A stretch of 6,313 nucleotides of DNA from Parachlamydiales bacterium (lineage in GTDB: Bacteria; Chlamydiota; Chlamydiia; Chlamydiales; Rhabdochlamydiaceae): positions 1 to 6,313 of the forward strand of contig JAGVJV010000078.1 in assembly GCA_020050965.1 (NCBI GenBank), written 5' to 3'. Positions 1-5,874 of the stretch are shown here, piece after piece; positions within the stretch are counted from its first letter, which is position 1, and every line of letters begins with the position of its first letter. Both the position numbers and the translations under genes were made by a program. The notes under the pieces were generated by a model that was not told the origin of the DNA, did no database searches, and saw nothing but the letters and a program-made list of their open reading frames with translations.

Positions 1-1380
1 GAAGAAGACTGCGAAGGGGAGCTCCGGGAATTTCTCTTTTCGGTCATAGGGGAGGTACTCGAGGTATTTGGGATTAAGGCGGAAGCTAAATGCTGTCTTA
101 TTGCTGCGGTAGAAGTTGGTCTTGAGCACATGTTCGACAAAGTTCATCCCTTGCCGCAGGATGTTTTTGCGCCTAGTATCGATCGTCGCATTGCCTGTAT
201 CTAGATCGGCGACCAGTTCCAAAAATTCCTTTTTGATCGACTCATATTGCTTGAGATCGGGCTTCTCGGGGTTAAATTTGGCCTCGAAGGCCTGCGTCAA
301 TTTGACAGTTAGCTCGGGATGGCGACATAGTCCTTCTTCGATTTTATTTAGGCTGTACATGTTGTCATCAGCATGGGTGAGGGTCTGGTGAATGAAGTTA
401 GACATCGCTTTGATCAGATTGCCCATGTTGCCGCGCACGAGGCCCGTGTCGACAAATTGCTTCTCGAAGATCTCCTGCCCCTCAAAGTACTTGAGAGTCA
501 CCATTTCCTGGAGGAAGTCTTTCACATCGCATGCTTCCCAGGCTGCTTTTTTGTTCGCGCCATGCAACCCGACAGACATGATCAGTATCGAATCGAGGCT
601 ATAGGGGTCGATTTCGGTCGCGCTGACCCGACGCATCGTCAGGCCATGCCGGTGGACAATTTTGGCGAAATTGTAGAGGAAGCGGTGTTTGGGGACATTG
701 CGCCAGGCGAAGACCACCTGCATCGACGGCAGATCTTTGACTTCTTTCCAATCCTCATTGTATTTGACCGAGTATTGGCAGTTATCTCGAGTCTTCGCTC
801 GAAAAAACATGTCGAGCGCCGTGATTAGACGATCTTTCGTCATCGCACGCAAAAACCTCGGGCTCATTCCCTGCAGCAGCTTACGGAATTCCGATTCGGT
901 GACCGCCGCATTGCGAGCCATGACCAGTTCCTTGATCTCTTGTTTTATCTTTGGATCGAGGATCTTTTCAGCGTCTTCAAGCTCGGGAGCCATCGTGAAG
1001 TGGATCACTGCGACGCGCAAATTGGTCTTGATCCCCGGAAAAGGGGGAGGGCTATTGGAAATGAAGGTGCGGTAATTCTTGATTCCGTGATTTTGGTACT
1101 GCTTCAGGATGCGCAGGTCGGCATCTTCGCTATCGAGGCAGAGGCTAATAGCGGAATCTTTAAGGTGGATATGGGAAAAATATTCCTGAAGATCGAGTCC
1201 CATCAAACTGTGGACAACCAGCAGAATATCGCCCTTAGAGACCTCTTCGAAAAAACTGGGAGGCATGTGCTGCTCGAGCCAAAGGTAGCACTCTTCACAT
1301 TTTTTGCTTTCTTGCAGAACCGCCGCAGCCAGATCTTCTTTTAGTTGAGTAGCGCTTATCTCTTTTTTCTTTTTTCCCAT
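1..1380 (-). CDS. Large NAD-specific glutamate dehydrogenase, N-terminal part (gene runs off the left edge)
   Basis: The minus strand is open from an ATG at 1380 to the left edge: 460 codons, no stop. An in-frame TAA about 30 nt upstream bounds the start. No clear Shine-Dalgarno is visible, and in-frame TTG codons lie just upstream. The protein starts MGKKKKEIS. Family-like segments are VPKHRFLYNFAKIVHRHGL (about residue 230), an EHVLKTNFYRSNKTAFSFRL stretch (about 416-435) and FRLNPKYLEYLP (433-444). As I recall the large NAD-GDH family (Bac_GDH; the roughly 115-kDa class rather than the small hexameric enzymes), these lie just before the dehydrogenase core with its GGLR-type motif. That core would be outside the window. 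The enzyme would oxidatively deaminate glutamate to 2-oxoglutarate, ammonium and NADH in the cytoplasm. It starts 55 bp after the transporter gene ends, with no terminator seen between, so read-through is possible. The assignment is from remembered motifs; the catalytic lysine cannot be checked. Confidence 0.83.
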   Translation of the reverse strand, partial: MGKKKKEISATQLKEDLAAAVLQESKKCEECYLWLEQHMPPSFFEEVSKGDILLVVHSLMGLDLQEYFSHIHLKDSAISLCLDSEDADLRILKQYQNHGIKNYRTFISNSPPPFPGIKTNLRVAVIHFTMAPELEDAEKILDPKIKQEIKELVMARNAAVTESEFRKLLQGMSPRFLRAMTKDRLITALDMFFRAKTRDNCQYSVKYNEDWKEVKDLPSMQVVFAWRNVPKHRFLYNFAKIVHRHGLTMRRVSATEIDPYSLDSILIMSVGLHGANKKAAWEACDVKDFLQEMVTLKYFEGQEIFEKQFVDTGLVRGNMGNLIKAMSNFIHQTLTHADDNMYSLNKIEEGLCRHPELTVKLTQAFEAKFNPEKPDLKQYESIKKEFLELVADLDTGNATIDTRRKNILRQGMNFVEHVLKTNFYRSNKTAFSFRLNPKYLEYLPYDRKEKFPELPFAVFF

Positions 1381-1435
1381 AATTTCATATTCGGCCAAGA
1401 CAACCAATTATTTCAATAGGAATAACTACAACTCT

Positions 1436-3688
1436 TTAATGGAAAATCTCTTTAGTATCCATTTGTTCTGCGCAGCACACAAAAACTGTATTTGGGATAT
1501 TGGCACTCAAAGAGATATGCGAGTCATAGTATTGTCCGAATGCCTCTATATTTCCTTGGCTTTGAGGCGTTTGCATGCCTAGGAGCACTAGGTCGGCACT
1601 TGCTGAGATGGAAGTCATGATCTCCCAAAGTGTCTGATCAGGCTTATTGATATGAATTTGGGGGGTAACTGAGAAGCGGCATTTGGATAAAAAATCATTA
1701 AAATACTTAAGCCTCTGTTCTTTAGCCACTTCATTTGGAACGATGCAATTTATGAATATGGCCGATTTTCTATATGCTCTATTGGATGTAAGCATATGGG
1801 ACAGCAAGAGCATTAATTCAGAATTTGCTCGATTAAGCTCATCCCACCAAATGTGGATCACGCTATCGAGCTTTAGATTCGTTGGATTGTCTCGTACGAT
1901 TAAGATGTTTTTCTTTGCTTGAGCGATGGCATCAATAATTTCTAAATATTCCTTACGGATATCATCTCTTTTCATTTCTCCAAGAGCGATGGTATTAGGT
2001 GAAATTGAACCGATTCCATAATTTCCAAGCAATTTTTTTGCCCCAGCTAAGAAGCTTTCATCTAGGCAAAATTCTACAAGCGCTTCTATCCCATTTTCCT
2101 TTAGAGAGCTGTCGACCATTTTTTTCCAACGCTCGGCTCGGTCATAATCAATTATATTCGGGGAAAATATGGAAGCGAGTGTTAAAAACCCCTTGCCTTT
2201 GCACATTGCAGCTGCAACATTGATTAAATGACTGACTTGGATAGGTTTTTCTGAAAGGACGAGGAGGTTGGGCCTCCAAGAGCGTTGGGAAAACTGTTTT
2301 TGTGCGAGTCCATAGATGGCAAAACGGGAAAGGAAGACGAGCACTCCATAACGGATGTCTTCCCAACCCATTTCTAAATTTCGTCTTTTCATGAATAAGT
2401 AAATGCCGATAACGAAAATTAGAGCGAGAATAGTGTAGCCTGAATCAATCATGAACATTGCAAGCAAGCAGAGGATGACTCCCATGATCGGGATGCTCCA
2501 ATGGATGCGGAAAGTGGGACGCCAGCTTGGGTTGCCGAGCAGTTCTTCTAGACCCGTGGCCAGATTTAGAGTTGCATAGGAGATCAAATAGAACATTGTT
2601 AAAATCGGTGCGATTTTGTCAATAGTTCCATAGAGAATGCCGATGATGGCAAAAATAAAGCAGAATAGAGTGGCAATCCTCGGTTCTTTATTCTTTCCCC
2701 ATTCTTTCGCTAAGACTTTAGGAAAAACTCCATCTAAGGCCAGAGCTTGCAGAGTTCTAGGTGCAGCAAGTAGGCCGCTGAGAACAGTTGAAAGGGTTGC
2801 TGCCCAGATGCCAGCTAAGATAAGAGGTTGGAATTTGGCGACATGTTGAAATATTAATGTATCGTTGACAAGCAAAGTTCTAGGAGCGTGCGTCCATAAG
2901 AAAAAAGGGATCGACATGTATACGATAAAACCGGTCAATAAGACAGCAATCGTCCCCAAAGGCAAAGATTTCCTAGGCGATCGCAAATTCCCTGACATCG
3001 ATACTCCGGATTCGACTCCCGTTGTAGCTGGAAAAAAGAGGGCAAAGCCAACCCAGAATGGGCTGACCAGACTCTCATTGAATGGTTCTGTAATACTTTC
3101 TGGCGGTATGCCTTTTCCCAGGAAGAGGGAGACTAAAGATCCGATGATGATTAGAAAAATAAATAGCTGAGTCTTAAGAGCAATGGCAGCGGAAAAATAG
3201 ACGAGGCCGATCAACGTAAAAAGGGTAATCAGTCCAATTTGCGGTATAGGAACAGTTGGGAAAAAAGGATGGATGGATTCGGCGAAGCCTACGGAACAGA
3301 AAGAGATTAAAAGAGCTTGGGCGATGAAAAGGGGGATGCCGATGGCGCTTCCTATTTCAATTCCAAGCGATCGGGAGACCATGTAGTAGGTGCCGCCACC
3401 GCCTACATGCCGATTTGTCGCAGAGGATGCGATTGATAATACTGTGACAAAGACGATGAAGCAGGACATGAAAACGACAAGAATAGTTTGGAAAAGGCCG
3501 AGACTGCCGATGATCCAACCGAACCTGAGGTAAATAATGGCCCCAAACATGGAGAGTATTCCAGGGAGGTAAACCCCGTAGAAGGTCCCAAATCCTTGTA
3601 AATTTTCATCTTTAGGTTTTTTTCTAAAGAAATTTGCATTTAGCATTTCTCTAATTGGCATTTTGCACATTTTAGGATTTGCATGCAT
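1436..3688 (-). CDS. SLC12 / cation-chloride cotransporter family membrane protein
   Basis: About 750 residues. The first half carries roughly 12 hydrophobic segments (about 35-460); the second half is a soluble domain (about 470-750). Residues below count from the ATG at 3688. Family motifs in order: TM1 GVYLPGILSMFGAIIYLRFG (38-57); GGGTYYMVSRSLG (TM3 region, about 97-109); FFPATTGVESGVSMSGNL (TM6, about 218-235), matching the SLC12 pattern FFPxxTGxxxGxxxSGxL; and GIWAATLSTVLSGL (TM8, about 293-306). The tail keeps SLC12 C-domain hallmarks: WRPNLLVL (about 471) and IHIWW before a leucine-rich segment (about 612). Known members carry Cl- with Na+ and/or K+; the substrate here is unknown. The frame stays open to a TTG at 3697; ATGs at 3688, 3670, 3661 and 3646 are alternatives, none with a good Shine-Dalgarno. 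I chose the first ATG; the conserved part begins near residue 32, so any could be right. The family call is strong; substrate specificity is not. Confidence 0.9.
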   Translation of the reverse strand: MHANPKMCKMPIREMLNANFFRKKPKDENLQGFGTFYGVYLPGILSMFGAIIYLRFGWIIGSLGLFQTILVVFMSCFIVFVTVLSIASSATNRHVGGGGTYYMVSRSLGIEIGSAIGIPLFIAQALLISFCSVGFAESIHPFFPTVPIPQIGLITLFTLIGLVYFSAAIALKTQLFIFLIIIGSLVSLFLGKGIPPESITEPFNESLVSPFWVGFALFFPATTGVESGVSMSGNLRSPRKSLPLGTIAVLLTGFIVYMSIPFFLWTHAPRTLLVNDTLIFQHVAKFQPLILAGIWAATLSTVLSGLLAAPRTLQALALDGVFPKVLAKEWGKNKEPRIATLFCFIFAIIGILYGTIDKIAPILTMFYLISYATLNLATGLEELLGNPSWRPTFRIHWSIPIMGVILCLLAMFMIDSGYTILALIFVIGIYLFMKRRNLEMGWEDIRYGVLVFLSRFAIYGLAQKQFSQRSWRPNLLVLSEKPIQVSHLINVAAAMCKGKGFLTLASIFSPNIIDYDRAERWKKMVDSSLKENGIEALVEFCLDESFLAGAKKLLGNYGIGSISPNTIALGEMKRDDIRKEYLEIIDAIAQAKKNILIVRDNPTNLKLDSVIHIWWDELNRANSELMLLLSHMLTSNRAYRKSAIFINCIVPNEVAKEQRLKYFNDFLSKCRFSVTPQIHINKPDQTLWEIMTSISASADLVLLGMQTPQSQGNIEAFGQYYDSHISLSANIPNTVFVCCAEQMDTKEIFH

Positions 3689-3758
3689 TAGATGCAATCG
3701 TTGATTTGGGAGGAGTAAAAAAAATCATTGCTATAGAGAGTTATTTTCTAATTAGTCA

Positions 3759-3801
3759 TAAACTATTGAGCCCAACGATTACTGTCCCCTTAATGGAGGA
3801 T
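3759..3801 (-). repeat. Degraded repeat copy A (minus frame encodes TVIVGLNSL)
   Basis: This segment pairs with 5738-5782. The best block is 27 bp (3759-3785 against 5738-5764), ungapped, with 22 identities including an 11-bp exact core, AAACTATTGAG. Both copies then reach TGGAGGAT, with a 2-bp length difference in between. On the minus strand the block reads TVIVGLNSL in both copies, and all five differences fall at synonymous third positions. In this copy a stop (TGA) follows NSL directly, and a TAA plus the 2-bp deletion break the frame ahead of it, so it looks like a dead fragment. The parent gene is not recognised. Confidence 0.55.
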
Positions 3802-3844
3802 CAGAGCGGGACAAAGGGAGATCTCAAGCCAAGGACAAAAATCG

Positions 3845-3866
3845 GTTTTTAGCAATGTATACCCAA
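3845..3866. repeat. Shared short motif (GTTTT-AG-AAT-TATACCCAA), copy A
   Basis: Plus-strand GTTTTTAGCAATGTATACCC followed by AA, matching 5601-5620 with two single-base gaps and one mismatch. On the minus strand it starts TTGGGTATA. It lies about 160-180 bp upstream of the transporter start. It may be a promoter-type element, because the same motif lies upstream of the dehydrogenase in the same orientation. It may instead be a second piece of the element that left the repeat at 3759-3801. Confidence 0.45.
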
Positions 3867-3995
3867 CCTGAAAAGTTGGAGATTCGGCAAGGAGGCGCTG
3901 TCAATTTTGTCTAATGAGATCTGGAAGAATCCGAATAAAACAACAAATTATTTTATTAGGATAGGTTCATCAGCAGGCCTTGGGCCAGTACTCTA

Positions 3996-4751
3996 TTAAT
4001 GTAGTAGATAATCGTGGACGACTTGGCCAAAGGGGAGCGTTAGATCGCTCACAATATGGAGGGCAGAGACTATCTTTCTGACTGGTAATTCTGCAACAGG
4101 TGCCATCACATGGGCAACAAGCTCCAATTCAGCAGGACCCTCCCAAGCCCCCTTGATCTTAACTTCAGTCAAATAATGAGAGACCAGTTCGCAAATACGT
4201 GCTGTTCCATCGACATGAGGGATGATTTTTAGCAGATAATTAGGCGTCTGTGAAAAGTCTTTTTCGATCGCTTTCATATTAGCTGTCTTATACTTATAGC
4301 CCATTGTTCCCAAGGCAACCCGAACACCCTGATAGTACATCTCTCCAATAAGAACATCGCTGTCCACGCGCAAAGAGGGTTTGGCCAGAGTTTTGGGAAA
4401 TCCCCAAATTTCTCGGCCTGCTGCGATAGGCGGCTCGCTATCTAGGTACATCGAATGGACATAATTGCCTGGCTTGCGTTTGTAAAGGACAGGGATGACC
4501 TGCCCCGATTCGGTATAGTCCCCAAATCCGCTTGAATCTGGCATCCGGATAAATTCATATTTGACTAGGGGTTTTGTCACTTCTAAAGGTTCTGGAACAA
4601 CGGCTTTCAGCTTATCTAAATCTGTTTCATAAGTGATAATTAAAAACTCTCGGTTGATGAACCGGTAAGGGCCAGGAGGATATGTAGGATGGCAAAAAGG
4701 CATTGCAAAAGCATTTTTTTTGATATCGTTTATCTTCACTGCATGCACCAT
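3996..4751 (-). CDS. adc: Acetoacetate decarboxylase
   Basis: A 251-residue cytosolic enzyme of the Adc family (usually about 245-250), converting acetoacetate to acetone and CO2 through a Schiff base on lysine. Motifs in order: YPPGPYRFINREF (24-36), TDLDKLKAVVPEPLEV (43-58), YEF (65-67), DYTESGQVIPVLY (78-90), GREIWGFPKTLA (112-123) and GTMGYKYK (about 148). K120 aligns with catalytic Lys115 of the Clostridium acetobutylicum enzyme; E66 and E81 align with its Glu61 and Glu76. The next residue, Lys116 in the clostridial enzyme, is Thr121 here (AAA ACT). The ATG at 4751 gives a 16-nt overlap with the dehydrogenase gene. A GTG at 4739 is also attractive: it gives MKINDIKKNAFAMP, the usual family start, a GTGA 4-nt stop/start overlap and a weak GGATGG 8 nt upstream. 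Either way translation is probably coupled. The two genes catalyse consecutive steps. Confidence in the family is high. Confidence 0.94.
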   Translation of the reverse strand: MVHAVKINDIKKNAFAMPFCHPTYPPGPYRFINREFLIITYETDLDKLKAVVPEPLEVTKPLVKYEFIRMPDSSGFGDYTESGQVIPVLYKRKPGNYVHSMYLDSEPPIAAGREIWGFPKTLAKPSLRVDSDVLIGEMYYQGVRVALGTMGYKYKTANMKAIEKDFSQTPNYLLKIIPHVDGTARICELVSHYLTEVKIKGAWEGPAELELVAHVMAPVAELPVRKIVSALHIVSDLTLPFGQVVHDYLLH

Positions 4752-5518
4752 CCATGGCTAACAACCAGTGATTGACCCGTCAAAGCATTAGAATCGAAAG
4801 AGGCAAAGAAAAGGGCTGCATTGGCTACGTCATCTTCTGTTGTAAATTCTCCATCGACGGTTTCTTTGAGCATCATCTCTTTGATGACCTGTTCTTCGCT
4901 TATCCCCAATGTTTTCGCCTGCTCAGGGATTTGTTTATCGACAAGCGGTGTCCGGATGAATCCAGGGCAGATGAGGTTGGCTCGGACGCCATGTGCCGCA
5001 CCTTCCTTAGCTACAACTTTGCAAAGCCCTTCTAAGCCATGTTTGGCAGTGACATAAGGCCCTTTTAGCACAGAGGCTTCTTTCGAATGGACAGAACCGA
5101 TATAAATAATGGCTCCTCCTCGATTACCCATATACATGGAGCGCAGACAAGCTCGTGTGGTTAAGAAAGCTCCATCTAAGTGAACGGCCATCATTTTTTT
5201 CCAATCGCTGAACTTCAGCTTATCGATCGGGTCGATATGTTGAATGCCCGCATTGCTTACTAAGACATCAATAGGGCCAATATCATTTGTGATTTCATTA
5301 ACGCCTTGATCTACTTGAGATTCTTGCGTTACATCCATGGCAAGTGAAATCGCCTTCCCTCCATGACGCGTCAACTCTTCAGCTGCGGCCGCTGCACGGT
5401 TCTTATCAAGATCGGCAATGACAACCACAGCCCCTTCCTGAAGAAATCTCTCTGCGATCTTTTTCCCGATTCCGCTTGCTGCGCCAGTCACTAGGATTAT
5501 TTTATTAGTCATTTTCAC
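4736..5518 (-). CDS. bdhA: D-3-hydroxybutyrate dehydrogenase (short-chain dehydrogenase family)
   Basis: A 260-residue classical SDR, full length, interconverting D-3-hydroxybutyrate and acetoacetate with NAD(H). Cofactor site: TGAASGIG (11-18), with D36 after the second strand favouring NAD over NADP; NAG at 89-91. Catalytic S142, Y155 and K159 are present. Residues I recall as substrate ligands in Pseudomonas 3-hydroxybutyrate dehydrogenase also match: Q93 (Gln94 there), H144, K152 and Q196 (LVDKQIPEQAK). The usual SDR Asn near 113 is His (AVHLDGAF); as far as I recall this and the C-terminal SHGWCMQ are typical of the Ralstonia/Burkholderia-type subgroup. The start is GTG at 5518, chosen because AGAGGT (5528-5533) lies 9 nt upstream. 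The ATG at 5512 would leave 15 nt, but is possible. The 3' end overlaps adc. In other bacteria this enzyme serves polyhydroxybutyrate turnover or ketone-body use; no PHB synthase or depolymerase gene is visible here. Confidence 0.94.
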   Translation of the reverse strand: MKMTNKIILVTGAASGIGKKIAERFLQEGAVVVIADLDKNRAAAAAEELTRHGGKAISLAMDVTQESQVDQGVNEITNDIGPIDVLVSNAGIQHIDPIDKLKFSDWKKMMAVHLDGAFLTTRACLRSMYMGNRGGAIIYIGSVHSKEASVLKGPYVTAKHGLEGLCKVVAKEGAAHGVRANLICPGFIRTPLVDKQIPEQAKTLGISEEQVIKEMMLKETVDGEFTTEDDVANAALFFASFDSNALTGQSLVVSHGWCMQ

Positions 5519-5527
5519 AAGAAAACT

Positions 5528-5533
5528 ACCTCT
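5528..5533 (-). promoter_or_regulatory. Ribosome binding site deciding the GTG start of bdhA
   Basis: Minus-strand AGAGGT ends 9 nt before the GTG at 5518. The competing in-frame ATG at 5512 would be 15 nt away, too far for efficient pairing. This favours GTG as the start. Confidence 0.5.
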
Positions 5534-5540
5534 TATCTTG

Positions 5541-5569
5541 GATATAAATAATATTTTGTATCTTCACAA
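5541..5569 (-). promoter_or_regulatory. Possible sigma-70-type promoter for bdhA-adc
   Basis: On the minus strand, TTGTGA (5564-5569) and TATATC (5541-5546) are separated by exactly 17 bp. Each hexamer matches the consensus at 4 of 6 positions. Transcription would start near 5534, just before the ribosome binding site, giving a very short leader. The surrounding A+T-rich sequence makes chance matches common, so this is a candidate only. Confidence 0.25.
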
Positions 5570-5600
5570 GAAGAAGTTCACCTTCAGTATAATTGACGCT

Positions 5601-5620
5601 GTTTTAGAAATTATACCCAA
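5601..5620. repeat. Shared short motif (GTTTT-AG-AAT-TATACCCAA), copy B
   Basis: Plus-strand GTTTTAGAAATTATACCCAA, the partner of 3845-3866. Its minus strand contains TTGGGTATAAT, with a perfect TATAAT hexamer, about 85-100 bp upstream of the dehydrogenase start. I see no good -35 hexamer at the right spacing, so a promoter role is unproven. Confidence 0.45.
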
Positions 5621-5737
5621 AATGCGATAGCCTCCTCCCTGTCTCCCCGGAGTTTTCACGTCAGCCTCTGATAACTACGAGAGCTTTCGCGTGGGTCAAA
5701 ATTCACACAACTTGAGTGGTCGCAATATAAGTAAGCG

Positions 5738-5782
5738 CAAACTATTGAGGCCCACGATGACCGTTTTGCCCTCGTGGAGGAT
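5738..5782 (-). repeat. Degraded repeat copy B (minus frame contains GKTVIVGLNSL)
   Basis: The better-preserved partner of 3759-3801. The minus-strand frame here reads through ILHEGKTVIVGLNSLRLLIL without a stop and ends at a TGA at 5696-5698. Upstream it is open to about 5881, reading through SFKAYSS, but has no start codon, so it is probably a gene remnant rather than a gene. I do not recognise the protein. The plus-strand frames of the same block show non-synonymous differences between copies, which points to the minus strand as the formerly coding one. Confidence 0.5.
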
Positions 5783-5874
5783 GACCGAGGAATAAGCCTT
5801 AAAAGAGCGGGTGGTGTCGCAAAGCAGATGACGAAGAGGGCTAGAATTTGGTTCTCTTTGACGATTGGACTGTT

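Larger units (their letters stand above)
3689..3995. other. Repeat-bearing spacer between the decarboxylase and transporter genes
   Basis: About 307 bp without a credible gene. It contains two motifs that recur in the spacer at 5519-5874, listed separately. It also has a small hairpin (CCAAC 3863-3867 / GTTGG 3875-3879) and an A+T-only inverted repeat (AATAAAA 3934-3940 / TTTTATT 3951-3957). Promoter elements for the downstream minus-strand transporter must lie here, but I see no convincing -35/-10 pair. Reading frames on both strands are broken by stops and lack starts, consistent with decayed sequence. Confidence 0.6.
5519..5874. other. Repeat-bearing spacer between the LRR and dehydrogenase genes
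   Basis: A 356-bp stretch without an intact gene. It holds the bdhA ribosome binding site and candidate promoter, both shared motifs (5601-5620 and 5738-5782), and a direct repeat TTCACAAGAA at 5514-5523 and 5563-5572. The middle part (about 5640-5870) looks less A+T-rich than its edges and is open over unusual lengths. One minus-strand frame runs about 60 codons (roughly 5696-5881) with no ATG, GTG or TTG before its conserved block. A plus-strand frame runs about 55 codons to a TAA at 5792-5794. No terminator with a T tract is seen after the LRR stop. Confidence 0.6.

Noticed and set aside
116..1344. Several overlapping plus-strand open frames of 70-151 codons
   Set aside because: They lie opposite the continuous minus-strand glutamate dehydrogenase frame, overlap one another and show no domain-like composition or ribosome binding sites. 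They are antisense shadows.
1381..1435. A promoter for the glutamate dehydrogenase gene in the 55-bp spacer
   Set aside because: TTGTAG and ATAATT can be seen on the minus strand but are only 14 bp apart, and no better pair exists.
3000..3025. GATTCGACTCCCG resembling a tRNA T-arm
   Set aside because: It lies inside the strongly supported transporter gene, and no acceptor or anticodon arm can be assembled around it.
3708..3850. Plus-strand GGGAGGAG (3708-3715) followed by a frame of about 40 codons ending in TAG near 3850
   Set aside because: No ATG, GTG or TTG lies at a usable distance in that frame; the nearest TTG (3728) meets a TAG two codons later. The Shine-Dalgarno-like run is the complement of a pyrimidine tract.
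3934..3957. Inverted repeat AATAAAA/TTTTATT downstream of the decarboxylase gene as a terminator
   Set aside because: The stem is made only of A-T pairs with a 10-nt loop and no G/C core or following T tract on the minus strand, so it should be too weak.
3975..3987. GGCC-CAA-GGCC-like hairpin just after the decarboxylase stop
   Set aside because: Only 4 bp of stem with a 3-nt loop and no T tract after it; not enough for an intrinsic terminator call.
5752..5777. Inverted repeat CCACGA/TCGTGG inside repeat copy B
   Set aside because: Six base pairs around a 14-nt loop; the partner repeat at 3759-3801 does not keep it, so it is probably incidental.
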